A DNA stretch of 64,000 nt, taken from JAVBSX01 sp031549565. GTDB lineage: Bacteria; Planctomycetota; Planctomycetia; Pirellulales; Thermoguttaceae. Of this stretch, positions 56,222-64,000 are shown piece by piece. The stretch lies in the NCBI GenBank assembly GCA_031549565.1, contig JAVBPO010000065.1, forward strand, positions 12,124 to 76,123, read 5' to 3'. The position numbers were made by a program, and so were the translations under genes. The notes below the pieces were generated by a model. It saw only the letters and a program-made list of their open reading frames with translations. It searched no databases and was not told the origin of the DNA. Numbering within the stretch: the stretch's first letter is position 1; the number at the start of each line of letters is the position of its first letter.

Positions 56222-57736
56222 TTATTTCGCGTTCGGGTCGATCATTTTCTTTTCCTGGAACTCCCGATTCGCGGCTTTCAGATCGTCCTCGGTCGCTTCG
56301 TGGATTTCGTGTTCGTTTCCGCCTGCGGCACGGTCGATCGCTTCTTCCGTGACACCTTCGATTTCGTAGGGCGTATCGACGAACTTCGCATTGTCGAGAA
56401 TCATCTGGATCACTTTGCGTTCGACGACCTGGTTACGCAGCAAGTCCATTTTGCCCTGCTTTTCCAACTGAGCCCGAACCCGACGCGGCGTTGTGTTGCT
56501 TTGAGCGGCGATCATCGCGACTTCCAAATCGTAATCCTTCGAACTCGGTTCGATGTTTTCGACCTCGGCGATCTTTTCGAGAACGAAATGCTCTTTGAGC
56601 GAGTTGGCGACGACCATCCGGCTGTTTTGCCGCAGGTAATTGATTTCCCGCTGAATCGCGTCGTCGGTATAACCGCTGCTTCGCAATTCCATGATCATTC
56701 GTTCCAGCTCGCGACCCGCTTGACGCTCCAAAAGCGACGGCGGCAGTTCCCAAGTCGCGGCAACCGTAAGGGCGTTGGCGACTTGCTGCCGGGTTTGCTG
56801 TCGTTGTTCGTACCCCAACTGCTGCTTGAGCGAGTCGAGAATCGCGTCGCGGAAATCGCCGACGTTGTCGAAACCGCCGATTCGTTCCAGAAATTCATGG
56901 GACAACTCCGGAAGTTCGAGTTTCTTCACGTCGAGAATTTCAAACGTCGCTTCGATTTCCTTGCCGCGAAGAGCCGGATTCGGCGAGTCCTCGGACAGTT
57001 GGGCTTTGACGGTTTTCGTGTCGCCCGCCTTGACGCCGATCATCAGCTTGTCGAAATCCTTGATTGTTCCGTCCGCGAACGAAAGGGTCGGACGGATCCG
57101 GATGGTTTCCTCTTCCGCGCGGGAAATAACCTGTCCGTCATGCAGGAAAATCAGCTTCGAGACGAGATAATCGCCGTCTTCGGCCGGTTTCTCGGAAGGG
57201 ACCAGTTTGCCGTATTGCGTCAAAAATCGTTCGATGGCGCGGTCGACGTCTTCGTCGGTAAAGTCGTGAACAGGGCGTTTAATCGTCAAACCTTTCCACT
57301 GCGGCAGATCGAACTCGGGACGGACTTCAAGGTTGAACTCGTAGATCATCGGACCGTCGTCCGGCAGAACCACGGACGCGAAATTCAGGTCCGGCTCGCC
57401 GATCGGCGTCAAATTCGGGGATTCGTTGACTTCCGTCAAGCTGTCCATGACGAGATTGCTTTTGACGCGCTCGGCGATTTCCTTTTTGAACCGCTTTTCG
57501 ACCAGTTTCCGCGGAGCCATCCCCTGCCGGAAGCCGGGAACATACGCCGTATCGGTCAGTTCGTCGAATTCGAGTTCAAAATACCGCTCGATTTCCGCAC
57601 GAGGAATCGACACTTTGATACGACGTTCGCAGGCACTGACTTCCTGGATATCCACATCCATATTCAATTTCTCTTCGGATTCGGGAGTCGTGTCGGCGGG
57701 GAGAGTCTCGTTCGAGAGATTTTCGGGAGAAGCCAT
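56222..57736 (-). CDS. tig: Trigger factor
   Basis: 504 aa, longer than the roughly 430 aa typical form. Trigger factor binds the ribosome exit tunnel and folds nascent chains. The ribosome-binding domain shows VPGFRQGMAPRKLVEKRFKK (the GFRxGxxP signature). The peptidyl-prolyl isomerase part is about residues 160-260, and the long helical C-terminal arms contain LPPSLLERQAGRELERMIME. A 25-residue acidic N-terminal addition (MASPENLSNETLPADTTPES) and a longer C-terminal tail explain the extra length. ATG 57736 is chosen over a frame that would run into the tRNA gene. Confidence 0.95.
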   Translation of the reverse strand: MASPENLSNETLPADTTPESEEKLNMDVDIQEVSACERRIKVSIPRAEIERYFELEFDELTDTAYVPGFRQGMAPRKLVEKRFKKEIAERVKSNLVMDSLTEVNESPNLTPIGEPDLNFASVVLPDDGPMIYEFNLEVRPEFDLPQWKGLTIKRPVHDFTDEDVDRAIERFLTQYGKLVPSEKPAEDGDYLVSKLIFLHDGQVISRAEEETIRIRPTLSFADGTIKDFDKLMIGVKAGDTKTVKAQLSEDSPNPALRGKEIEATFEILDVKKLELPELSHEFLERIGGFDNVGDFRDAILDSLKQQLGYEQRQQTRQQVANALTVAATWELPPSLLERQAGRELERMIMELRSSGYTDDAIQREINYLRQNSRMVVANSLKEHFVLEKIAEVENIEPSSKDYDLEVAMIAAQSNTTPRRVRAQLEKQGKMDLLRNQVVERKVIQMILDNAKFVDTPYEIEGVTEEAIDRAAGGNEHEIHEATEDDLKAANREFQEKKMIDPNAK

Positions 57737-57852
57737 CTGGATAGTTCGTGGGATAAAGGTGAATTTCCGACCGCAAAGGATCAAGAAAGAAAAAAACCAG
57801 CGTCGCGAATCCTGGATTCGACAACACTGGACCGCATTTATTTTGGCTCTAA

Positions 57853-57925
57853 AGCGGGCGAACGGGTTCGAACCGTCGACAACGACGTTGGCAACGTCGT
57901 GCTCTACCAACTGAGCTACGCCCGC
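57853..57925 (-). tRNA. tRNA-Gly (GCC)
   Basis: 73 bases. The acceptor stem GCGGGCG pairs perfectly with CGCCCGC, with a U discriminator as usual for tRNA-Gly. The D arm holds AGCTCAGTTGGTAGAGC. The anticodon stem CGACG/CGTCG encloses TTGCCAA, giving anticodon GCC. The T arm has GGTTCGAACC. CCA is not encoded. The gene is upstream of tig on the same strand. Confidence 0.95.
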
Positions 57926-58094
57926 AGTGCAATAACAGGCTCGCAAAAGAGTTACCAAAGCGAACGGGGGTATTATACGCAAACCGGGTCGGCTCTGCAA
58001 GACGGTCCGGAAAAAAACTCAAGGGAAAGTGAGGATCGCAAATATGCTTCCCGGAAACACGCTACGGAAATCCGGCGCTTTTCCGATCGTGGAA

Positions 58095-61000
58095 TCAGGG
58101 CAATTTCACCCGGAAGAAGATCATATAGAGCGTCGGAACGACGAACAGCGTCATGAACGTCGCGAAAATCAGGCCGAACATGATCACCGCGGCCATCGAG
58201 TTGAACAGCGGGTCTCGCAAAAGCGGCACCATGCCGACCACGACGGTCATCGCCGCGACCGTGACGGGACGCATTCTCTCCACGGAAGCGTTGACGATCG
58301 CTTCGTACGCGGATTCCCCCTTCGCCATTTCCACGTCGATCTGCGCCATGAGAACCACGCCGTTGCGGACGCTCATTCCCAGCAGCGACATTGCCCCGAC
58401 GAGCGCCATGAAACCGAACGGCAGCCCCGTCGCCAACAAACCCACCGTGATACCGATAAGCATCAGCGGGAACGTACACATAATGATGAACGGTTGCCGC
58501 AACGAATTGAAAAGCGATACGACGATCACCGCCATGAGCGTCAGCGCGATCGGGAGGTTGCCCATGAGCGTCGTTTCGGCTTCGACCGATTTTTCCTGCT
58601 GGCCACCCCAAAGCATTTCGTAACCGTCGGGCAGCGGAATGTTTTCAATGTCTTTGCGGACTTCGGCGAACAGGTCGTTCCACTGGACGCCGTCGATCGG
58701 ATTGCACCCGACGGTGATCGTCGCAACATCGTCCCGGCGACGGATTTGCGACGGTTGCCAATCGAGCTTTCCTTCCGAGATCACGTGCGCCAGCGGAACC
58801 GGGGACGTCGAAAATCCCCAGACGGGCACGTTTTCGATATGCTCCAAATCGTTGCGTTCGTTCATGGTGCCACGCACCCGGATCGGAATCAGGTTCTCGC
58901 CGTCGTTGAAAACCGCGGCGGGAATTCCGAGCGTCGCCCATCGCAGGGCGATATTCATGTCGCTGCGGCTGATCATCGTACGGACCCCTTTATTTTGCGA
59001 ATACGTCGGCGTCCAGACGAGGACACGCTCCTTCCAGTCGTCGGTGGTGTCTTTCGCGTCCGGTCGGGCGTTGAACACCTTTTTCGCCTGTGCGGCCAGT
59101 TCATGGAGCACCTGGTGATCCGGACCGCGAAATCGAACTTCCAGATCGCACGGCGTCGACGGGCCGAGCGTGAAACGTCGAACACGAACCAAACCTTGCG
59201 GAAACGCCTGTTTCAAATGCGTTTCGACCGGAACGACCAACGCGTCGACGTCGTTGAAATGTTCGACGTTGACGATCAGGATTCCATACGACGCGCACGG
59301 CAATTCCGGTTCGTACGGTAAATAAAACCGCGGCGGTCCGGATCCGACGAACGCGGCGATCGTCGTGACGTTCTTTTGCGACGCCACGTATTTTTCCATC
59401 TCCTCCATATCGCGATCGACGGCGTGAATCGAGGTGCCTTCGGGAAGCCAGTACTCGACCATGAACTGCGTTCGCTGGGCCGGGGGGAAGAAAATCTGGC
59501 CGACGTGCGTAAACCCGTAAGCGGCGGCGCCAAGGGCCGTACCGGTAAATGCCAGTGCGATCACCTTGTGGTGCAGCACCCACTGGAGCAGCCGCTTGTA
59601 CGCTTGGAAGACCGGCCCGGCGTGGGGATCCTTCACGTTTTTCGGATCGTCGGATTTGACGTGGACGAACTGGAAATAGACGACCGGCGTTTGCATCATC
59701 GCAACGAACCAACTGACCCCCAGCGAAAGGGCGACGACGATGAACAGGTCGCGGCAATATTCCCCGGTGTCATCCGCGCACAGATAGACCGGGAAAAACG
59801 CGAGCATCCCGACGATCGTCGCGCCGAGCAACTGGTGTCCGACGTGTTTGGCCCCCTCGATGCACGCTTCCTTGCGTTCCATACCGCGTTGCATGTTGAC
59901 GAGAATCATGTCCCCGACGACCACGGCGTCGTCGACGAGAATTCCGAGCGCAACGATAAACGCCCCGAGCGACGTCCGCTGAAGCACCACGCCGAGCGGG
60001 TAGAGTAAACACAATGACGCCAATATCACGACTAGGAGACTTCCGGTAATCAAAAGTCCGCTGCGCCAACCCATTGCGATCATCACGACGATCGTGACGA
60101 TCACGATCGCTTCCCTCAGGTTTTCCTCGAACGCACTGATCGCGACGACGACGTTGTCCGGTTGATAACAGATCCGATCCAACCGGTATCCGACCGGGAG
60201 GTTTTGCAAAAATCGGTCCGTTTGCTTCTCGATGAGCCGCCCCATTTTGATCACGTCCCCGCCGCTGATCGGGGCGATGGCCAAAGCGACCGCGGACTTG
60301 CCGCCCGACCGCATGATTTCCGACGGCGGATCGGTGTACGTTCGCCGGATCGTCGCGATGTCTTTCAGGCGGATCGGCTCTCCCGAACCGGTCGGAAAGA
60401 GCATCGAAGCGAGCGACGGATCCTTTCCGCCGACGGCAAACGACGCGAACCCTTTGCCAAGGTCCGCCGTTCCATTGGGAATAATGAGATTGCCGATTTC
60501 TTCGACCGTTTCGAAGCGGCCGGCGGGAAAGAGTTTGATCGTTTCGTCGCCGACGGTCATTTGCCCGGCGTCGGTTTGGAGATTCTGTTGCGCAATCGCC
60601 CGAAAGATCATGGCCGGATGCAGCGACAACTCGGCCATACGGCTGCGGGAAATTTCGACTTCGATACATTCTTCCCGGATTCCCCACAACTCGACCCGAC
60701 CGACCTGGTCGACGGTGATCAGTTCCCGCTGGAGTTCTTTGGCCCGATCGCGGATTTCCGCGTCGGTAAACCCGTCGCCGGACAGGGCGAGAATGATCCC
60801 GAACACGTCGCCGAAATCGTCCTGAACCTGCGGGGCGACCGCTTCGACGGGGAGTTCGGTCCGAATCTGGGCCATTTTGTTGCGCAGATCCTGCCAAGCC
60901 TGTTTGAGGTTGGCCGGCGGAAAATCGTCCCGCATATCGACGTAAACGAGCGACAGGCCGGGCCGCGAAACCGATCGGGTCGTTTTGACGCCGGAAACGC

Positions 61001-61214
61001 GGCGGATATAGCGATCGACGACTTCCGTGACCCGGGTATCGACTTCCGAAGCGGTCGCCCCGGGATACAGGGTCGCGACGATGGCCGTTTTGATCGTGAA
61101 CTCGGGATCTTCGAGCCGTCCCATCGAGAAATACGACCAGATTCCGCCGATCGCGATCAAAGCGACGCAGAATCCGATAAAAACCCGATTTTCAACGGCA
61201 AATCTTGGTATCAC
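58095..61214 (-). CDS. RND efflux permease (AcrB/CzcA-like)
   Basis: 1039 aa. The inner-membrane proton antiporter of a tripartite pump. The N-terminus is IPRFAVENRVFIGFCVALIA, followed by SMGRLEDPEFTIKTAIVATL and YPGATASEVDTRVTEVVDRY, typical RND porter sequence. The fourth transmembrane region has FIVALGILVDDAVVVGDMIL with the conserved acidic pair for proton relay. Two large periplasmic loops and about 12 transmembrane helices match the family. GTG start at 61214. Substrate class cannot be set from sequence: export of drugs, metals or lipids is possible. The adaptor is encoded next upstream on the same strand. Confidence 0.95.
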   Translation of the reverse strand: MIPRFAVENRVFIGFCVALIAIGGIWSYFSMGRLEDPEFTIKTAIVATLYPGATASEVDTRVTEVVDRYIRRVSGVKTTRSVSRPGLSLVYVDMRDDFPPANLKQAWQDLRNKMAQIRTELPVEAVAPQVQDDFGDVFGIILALSGDGFTDAEIRDRAKELQRELITVDQVGRVELWGIREECIEVEISRSRMAELSLHPAMIFRAIAQQNLQTDAGQMTVGDETIKLFPAGRFETVEEIGNLIIPNGTADLGKGFASFAVGGKDPSLASMLFPTGSGEPIRLKDIATIRRTYTDPPSEIMRSGGKSAVALAIAPISGGDVIKMGRLIEKQTDRFLQNLPVGYRLDRICYQPDNVVVAISAFEENLREAIVIVTIVVMIAMGWRSGLLITGSLLVVILASLCLLYPLGVVLQRTSLGAFIVALGILVDDAVVVGDMILVNMQRGMERKEACIEGAKHVGHQLLGATIVGMLAFFPVYLCADDTGEYCRDLFIVVALSLGVSWFVAMMQTPVVYFQFVHVKSDDPKNVKDPHAGPVFQAYKRLLQWVLHHKVIALAFTGTALGAAAYGFTHVGQIFFPPAQRTQFMVEYWLPEGTSIHAVDRDMEEMEKYVASQKNVTTIAAFVGSGPPRFYLPYEPELPCASYGILIVNVEHFNDVDALVVPVETHLKQAFPQGLVRVRRFTLGPSTPCDLEVRFRGPDHQVLHELAAQAKKVFNARPDAKDTTDDWKERVLVWTPTYSQNKGVRTMISRSDMNIALRWATLGIPAAVFNDGENLIPIRVRGTMNERNDLEHIENVPVWGFSTSPVPLAHVISEGKLDWQPSQIRRRDDVATITVGCNPIDGVQWNDLFAEVRKDIENIPLPDGYEMLWGGQQEKSVEAETTLMGNLPIALTLMAVIVVSLFNSLRQPFIIMCTFPLMLIGITVGLLATGLPFGFMALVGAMSLLGMSVRNGVVLMAQIDVEMAKGESAYEAIVNASVERMRPVTVAAMTVVVGMVPLLRDPLFNSMAAVIMFGLIFATFMTLFVVPTLYMIFFRVKLP

Positions 61215-61225
61215 GGAAGTCTTTT

Positions 61226-61331
61226 GTTAGCGGCGGGGCTTGCCCCGCGTTGGAGGAGTGTCAGCATTGTTGGCGTGTTCCATTCCCGAAGCGAAAAAGC
61301 GTCCCAACGCGGGGCAAGCCCCGCCGCTAAC
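61226..61331. repeat. Inverted pair of repeat R5
   Basis: GTTAGCGGCGGGGCTTGCCC (61226 on) and AACGCGGGGCAAGCCCCGCC with GCTAAC (61306-61331) oppose each other across 54 bases, giving a large dyad between the adaptor and permease genes. Confidence 0.85.
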
Positions 61332-61337
61332 GAGGAA

Positions 61338-62630
61338 TTATTCTAACACCACCGTTTGGCCTTCGTGGAGCGATCTTGCTCCGGCGGCGACGATTTTTTC
61401 GGCGGATTTCAAATCGCATTCGATTTCCGCGGCGGTTCCGACGATGCGCAGCAGATGAACCGGCTTGCGAACGACCTTGAACGTATTACCGTCCGACTGG
61501 GCAACGGTCCAAACGGCGGTGTTGTCTTTTTCCCCGAACAACGCGGCGAGCGGAACCGTCAACGGCGGCGCGGTCGGCCGGGCCAGGTCGAGAAAGACCA
61601 TCGCGGTCATCCCGGGAAACAACGGCTGTTTTTCGTCGCCGTATTTCGCCAAATCGATCCGGACCTGGAGCGGATAACTCTGCCGACCGAACTGGATTGC
61701 CTGACCGATTTCCTTGAGCGTCGCGGGAAACACCTTGCCGGGATACGACTCGAATTCGACCCGATAATCGCGGATGTCGCTCATGCGGACAATGATTTCC
61801 TCCGGCAAACTGACGGCAATGTCGATTTTGGACACGTCGACGAACGAAAGAATCGGCGAACCGGCTCCGACGACTTCGTGGTCCTCGACGTATTTCTCGA
61901 CGATCATTCCGTCGAACGGGGCTTTGAGGAGCGTGTCGTTGACCGCGTTTTTCGCCGTGTCCAGACTGGCTTTGAGCGCTTCGATTTTAGCGGCCGCGGA
62001 CTCGATGTCTTCCTTTCGAGAGCCGGTTTTGGCTTTTTTCAGTTCGTTTTGGAGCGTTTCCCTTTCTCCTTTGACCGTATCGTATTGCGTTTTGACCAGA
62101 TCGTACTGCGACTGCGCGGCGACTTGGTCGGCTAACAGGGCGGTAAAGCGTTTCAGGTTCGTGCGAGCGGTCAAAAACGCGGAGTCGGCCGCTTTCAGCT
62201 TCGCTTCAAGCGATGCAATATCTTCCGGTCTTGCTCCGACGACCATCGCGGTCAGACTCGCCTGGGCCGACAGCAATTCCGATTCGAGCCGCTCCACGGC
62301 CAAAACGTAATCCCGTGGATCAAGCCGGGCGATGATCTCGTCTTTGGGGAATCGGGCGCCGATGAGGATATTCGTCTCGATCATTTTGCCCGGAATGCGG
62401 AACGACAGTTTCGCGATTTGCGATTCCTTGGAAACGCCGGGAAACGATTTCGTTTCCAATTCCGTCGCGGGGGCAAGCTCGGTCAAACGCACCAACGGCG
62501 GGGTCGGCGACGGAGCAACGGCCTTTCGATGCCCCAACACCCGCAGGATCACCAATCCAGCCAAGACCGCAACCAGCAGAACGGTCGCAATCGTGCGAAG
62601 ATGCGGGATGGAGTTGATTTTCGAGAACAT
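61338..62630 (-). CDS. RND periplasmic adaptor (membrane fusion protein)
   Basis: 430 aa. An N-terminal transmembrane helix (IATVLLVAVLAGLVILRVLG) precedes the lipoyl-like domain (KLSFRIPGKMIETNILIGAR, FPKDEIIARLDPRDY). A long alpha-hairpin follows (about residues 110-240, with KAADSAFLTARTNLKRFTAL), then the second lipoyl half (LKAPFDGMIVEKYVEDHEVV) and a beta-barrel domain. It bridges the permease and TolC. The ATG at 62630 is chosen over TTG 62654. The stop is adjacent to repeat R5. With the permease it forms an operon divergent from the TolC gene at 63062. Confidence 0.93.
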   Translation of the reverse strand: MFSKINSIPHLRTIATVLLVAVLAGLVILRVLGHRKAVAPSPTPPLVRLTELAPATELETKSFPGVSKESQIAKLSFRIPGKMIETNILIGARFPKDEIIARLDPRDYVLAVERLESELLSAQASLTAMVVGARPEDIASLEAKLKAADSAFLTARTNLKRFTALLADQVAAQSQYDLVKTQYDTVKGERETLQNELKKAKTGSRKEDIESAAAKIEALKASLDTAKNAVNDTLLKAPFDGMIVEKYVEDHEVVGAGSPILSFVDVSKIDIAVSLPEEIIVRMSDIRDYRVEFESYPGKVFPATLKEIGQAIQFGRQSYPLQVRIDLAKYGDEKQPLFPGMTAMVFLDLARPTAPPLTVPLAALFGEKDNTAVWTVAQSDGNTFKVVRKPVHLLRIVGTAAEIECDLKSAEKIVAAGARSLHEGQTVVLE

Positions 62631-62660
62631 GAGAGCGACGAGAGATAATACCAATTGTTT

Positions 62661-62792
62661 CCTGGGACCGCAGGCATCTTGCCTGCACCTGGGTCAGCAG
62701 GCTTCCAGCCTGCCCTGCGCGAAGCGGAAGATTCACGATGCAAAGGATACAACTGCCGCCCACTGGCAGGCAAGATGCCTGCGCTCCCAGGG
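62661..62792. repeat. Repeat R3 (full)
   Basis: CCTGGGACCGCAGGCATCTT GCCTGCACCTGGG ... GGCAGGCAAGATGCCTGCGC TCCCAGG, in order. Ends pair. It lies in the 430-base gap between the adaptor and TolC genes, which shows no gene. Confidence 0.8.
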
Positions 62793-62978
62793 AAATTATA
62801 GCCCGCAAGATCGATAAACTCGAGTGGTTTTATCCAGTTTACCGTAACAGAGACAAAAAATCAACCAAAACGATCGTTGCAATCGCTACAAGCGGACTCT
62901 CCCCTGTTTTCGTTGATTCCGGTCCAACCGCCGGACGATAGGAGCGATTGAAGCGATTATGCTTTTTGTGAACCGCCC

Positions 62979-63050
62979 GTTAGCCGGTTCGCCTGCGAAC
63001 CGCCGTGAACGGTCGTCTGCACACAGCCCGTCGCGGGCGACGGGGCTAAC
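62979..63050. repeat. Repeat R6 (full, inverted copy)
   Basis: GTTAGCCGGTTCGCCTGCGA ... GCCCGTCGCGGGCGACGGGG CTAAC, the inverse of 56069-56140. It ends 11 bases before the TolC start, so its upstream promoter must lie within or before it. Confidence 0.85.
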
Positions 63051-63061
63051 TATTAGGAACA

Positions 63062-64000
63062 ATGACACGAACTCTATTAGCTTTGAGCCTTGTCCTTTAC
63101 GCCGCCGTGAGTGTTTCAGCGGAGACATTGGACGACGCTTGGCGGATCGCGACGGACGTGAACAATCGACTCCGAGCTCAGGGACACTTGGTGGAAGCTG
63201 CGCAAGCGGACCTTCAAGCAGCCCAGGCGGCGAGAAATCCCGTTTTGTCCAACCAAACGGCGTATACGACCCTGTCGAACAAGCCGACCATGGCGATGAA
63301 CATGCCCGCCCCGATGTCCGCGCTCGACATTCCGATCATGGATCAGTCGTTCGCGATGTCCGAAACGAGCGTTTCCGTGCCGCTGTACACGGGGGGAAAG
63401 ATCACCGCGCTTGTCGACGCCGGACGATATCAGGTCAACGCGGCTCGGGCGAATTACATCACTTCGTACCAGGATATCCAGTGGGAAGTGACCCAGGCGT
63501 ATTTCAACGTCCTCCGGGCACGACAAATCCACTCTGTTGCCCAGTCGGCGGAAACGTCGCTCTTGCGACACCGAAGAGACGTCGAAAAGCTGCTGGAGCA
63601 AAAAATAGTGACCCGCAACGCGCTGCTTGCCGCTCAAACCACCTGGGCCGCTTCGTCGCAAGCCGTTCTCATGGCGGAAAACGCGGTCCAAGTTGCCGAA
63701 GCGACGTACAACCGGTACATGGGAAGACCGCTCGATTCGCCCGTAACGCTCGAAGAAATGGACGTTCCGGAAACCAGCGGCGATCTGCAAACGCTGACCG
63801 ACATTGCGATGCGATGCCGTAAGGAATTGACCCAAATCGCGTCCCAATCGCAAGCTTCGGCGGCGATGTCCCGGGCTTCCAACGCGGAGCGGAGACCGAA
63901 AATCGTCGCAATGGGGGGAAATACGTATCTGCAAAACTCGTACTTGAAGGACGAATCGGTTTGGAGCGGGACGATCGGACTGAGTTGGACGCCGATCGAC
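63062..64000 (+). CDS. TolC-like outer-membrane efflux protein (3' end outside window)
   Basis: At least 313 residues; the frame is open to the window end. The signal peptide is MTRTLLALSLVLYAAVSVSA. The family features are ETLDDAWRIATDVNNRLRAQ, helix-rich coiled-coil repeats (QAAQAARNPVLS), SVSVPLYTGGKITALVDAGR and the second repeat VAEATYNRYMGRPLDSPVTL. TolC trimers form the outer-membrane channel for RND and ABC pumps. The divergent adaptor and permease genes next to it complete a tripartite pump. ATG 63062 follows repeat R6 after 11 bases, with AGGAA as a weak ribosome site. Confidence 0.93.
   Translation, partial: MTRTLLALSLVLYAAVSVSAETLDDAWRIATDVNNRLRAQGHLVEAAQADLQAAQAARNPVLSNQTAYTTLSNKPTMAMNMPAPMSALDIPIMDQSFAMSETSVSVPLYTGGKITALVDAGRYQVNAARANYITSYQDIQWEVTQAYFNVLRARQIHSVAQSAETSLLRHRRDVEKLLEQKIVTRNALLAAQTTWAASSQAVLMAENAVQVAEATYNRYMGRPLDSPVTLEEMDVPETSGDLQTLTDIAMRCRKELTQIASQSQASAAMSRASNAERRPKIVAMGGNTYLQNSYLKDESVWSGTIGLSWTPID

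Noticed and set aside
56051..58156. A 701-aa plus-strand open frame
   Set aside because: Runs antisense through trigger factor, the tRNA gene and repeat DNA, so it cannot be a gene.

Overview
This window looks like part of a chromosome of an anaerobic or facultatively anaerobic planctomycete. That placement is inferred from gene families, not from a marker gene. The families are a large secreted cytochrome/propeller protein of the HzsA/PSCyt type, a DUF1080 protein, a DUF1573 protein, an exported sulfatase, a secreted FAD oxidoreductase, a WD40 protein with a signal peptide, carboxypeptidase-regulatory-like repeats on an M56 protease, two M48 proteases, and an exported [FeFe] hydrogenase. Genes lie on both strands in short operons, and the gaps between them are unusually full of dispersed palindromic repeats.

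Layout. 1-6446: end of citrate synthase, then pyrF, a WD40 protein, a ferredoxin, tsaD and a LarA-like gene on the minus strand. 6673-11087: a duplicated and truncated fabH relic, a poly-G promoter, a small Cys-rich secreted protein, an unknown membrane protein, a DUF1573 protein, fabH and a C39-like protein. 11149-17509: M48 protease 1, then a BlaI/BlaR1-like regulator-protease pair with a clear sigma70 promoter and operator. 17883-24910: metG, murJ, parB, floA. 24952-32107: a 57-aa ORF, a corrinoid protein, small membrane genes, a 1023-aa cytochrome/propeller protein and M48 protease 2. 32564-36603: an operon for a Tat-exported [FeFe] hydrogenase, an FdnH/HybA-like ferredoxin subunit and a HybB/NrfD-like quinone subunit. 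36886-42762: sulfatase, a histone-tail/RHH protein, gene relics, flhB and a coiled-coil protein. 43148-49634: a sodium symporter, an AMMECR1-MEMO fusion, a HIT protein and a degenerate sigma54-activator-like protein. 49774-57736: a lipoprotein, an AbrB/Doc toxin-antitoxin pair, DUF1080, DUF58, a FAD oxidoreductase, a radical SAM protein and trigger factor. 57853-64000: tRNA-Gly and a tripartite RND efflux system (permease, adaptor, TolC).

The most interesting module is the hydrogenase operon. It pairs an [FeFe] catalytic subunit carrying a Tat signal with the membrane partners normally seen with [NiFe] Hyd-2-type enzymes or formate dehydrogenase-N, which suggests periplasmic H2 chemistry coupled to the quinone pool. 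Also notable are a poly-G tract inside a promoter spacer (possible phase variation), a pseudo-AAA+ regulator that has lost Walker B and GAFTGA features, GC-rich repeats that appear to have spread in frame into the M56 protease gene, and a MITE-like repeat family with perfect 15-bp terminal inverted repeats.

Limits: no database search was possible. Family names come from motifs read by eye, start codons are judged from Shine-Dalgarno sequences, overlaps and signal peptides, and base-composition remarks are by eye.
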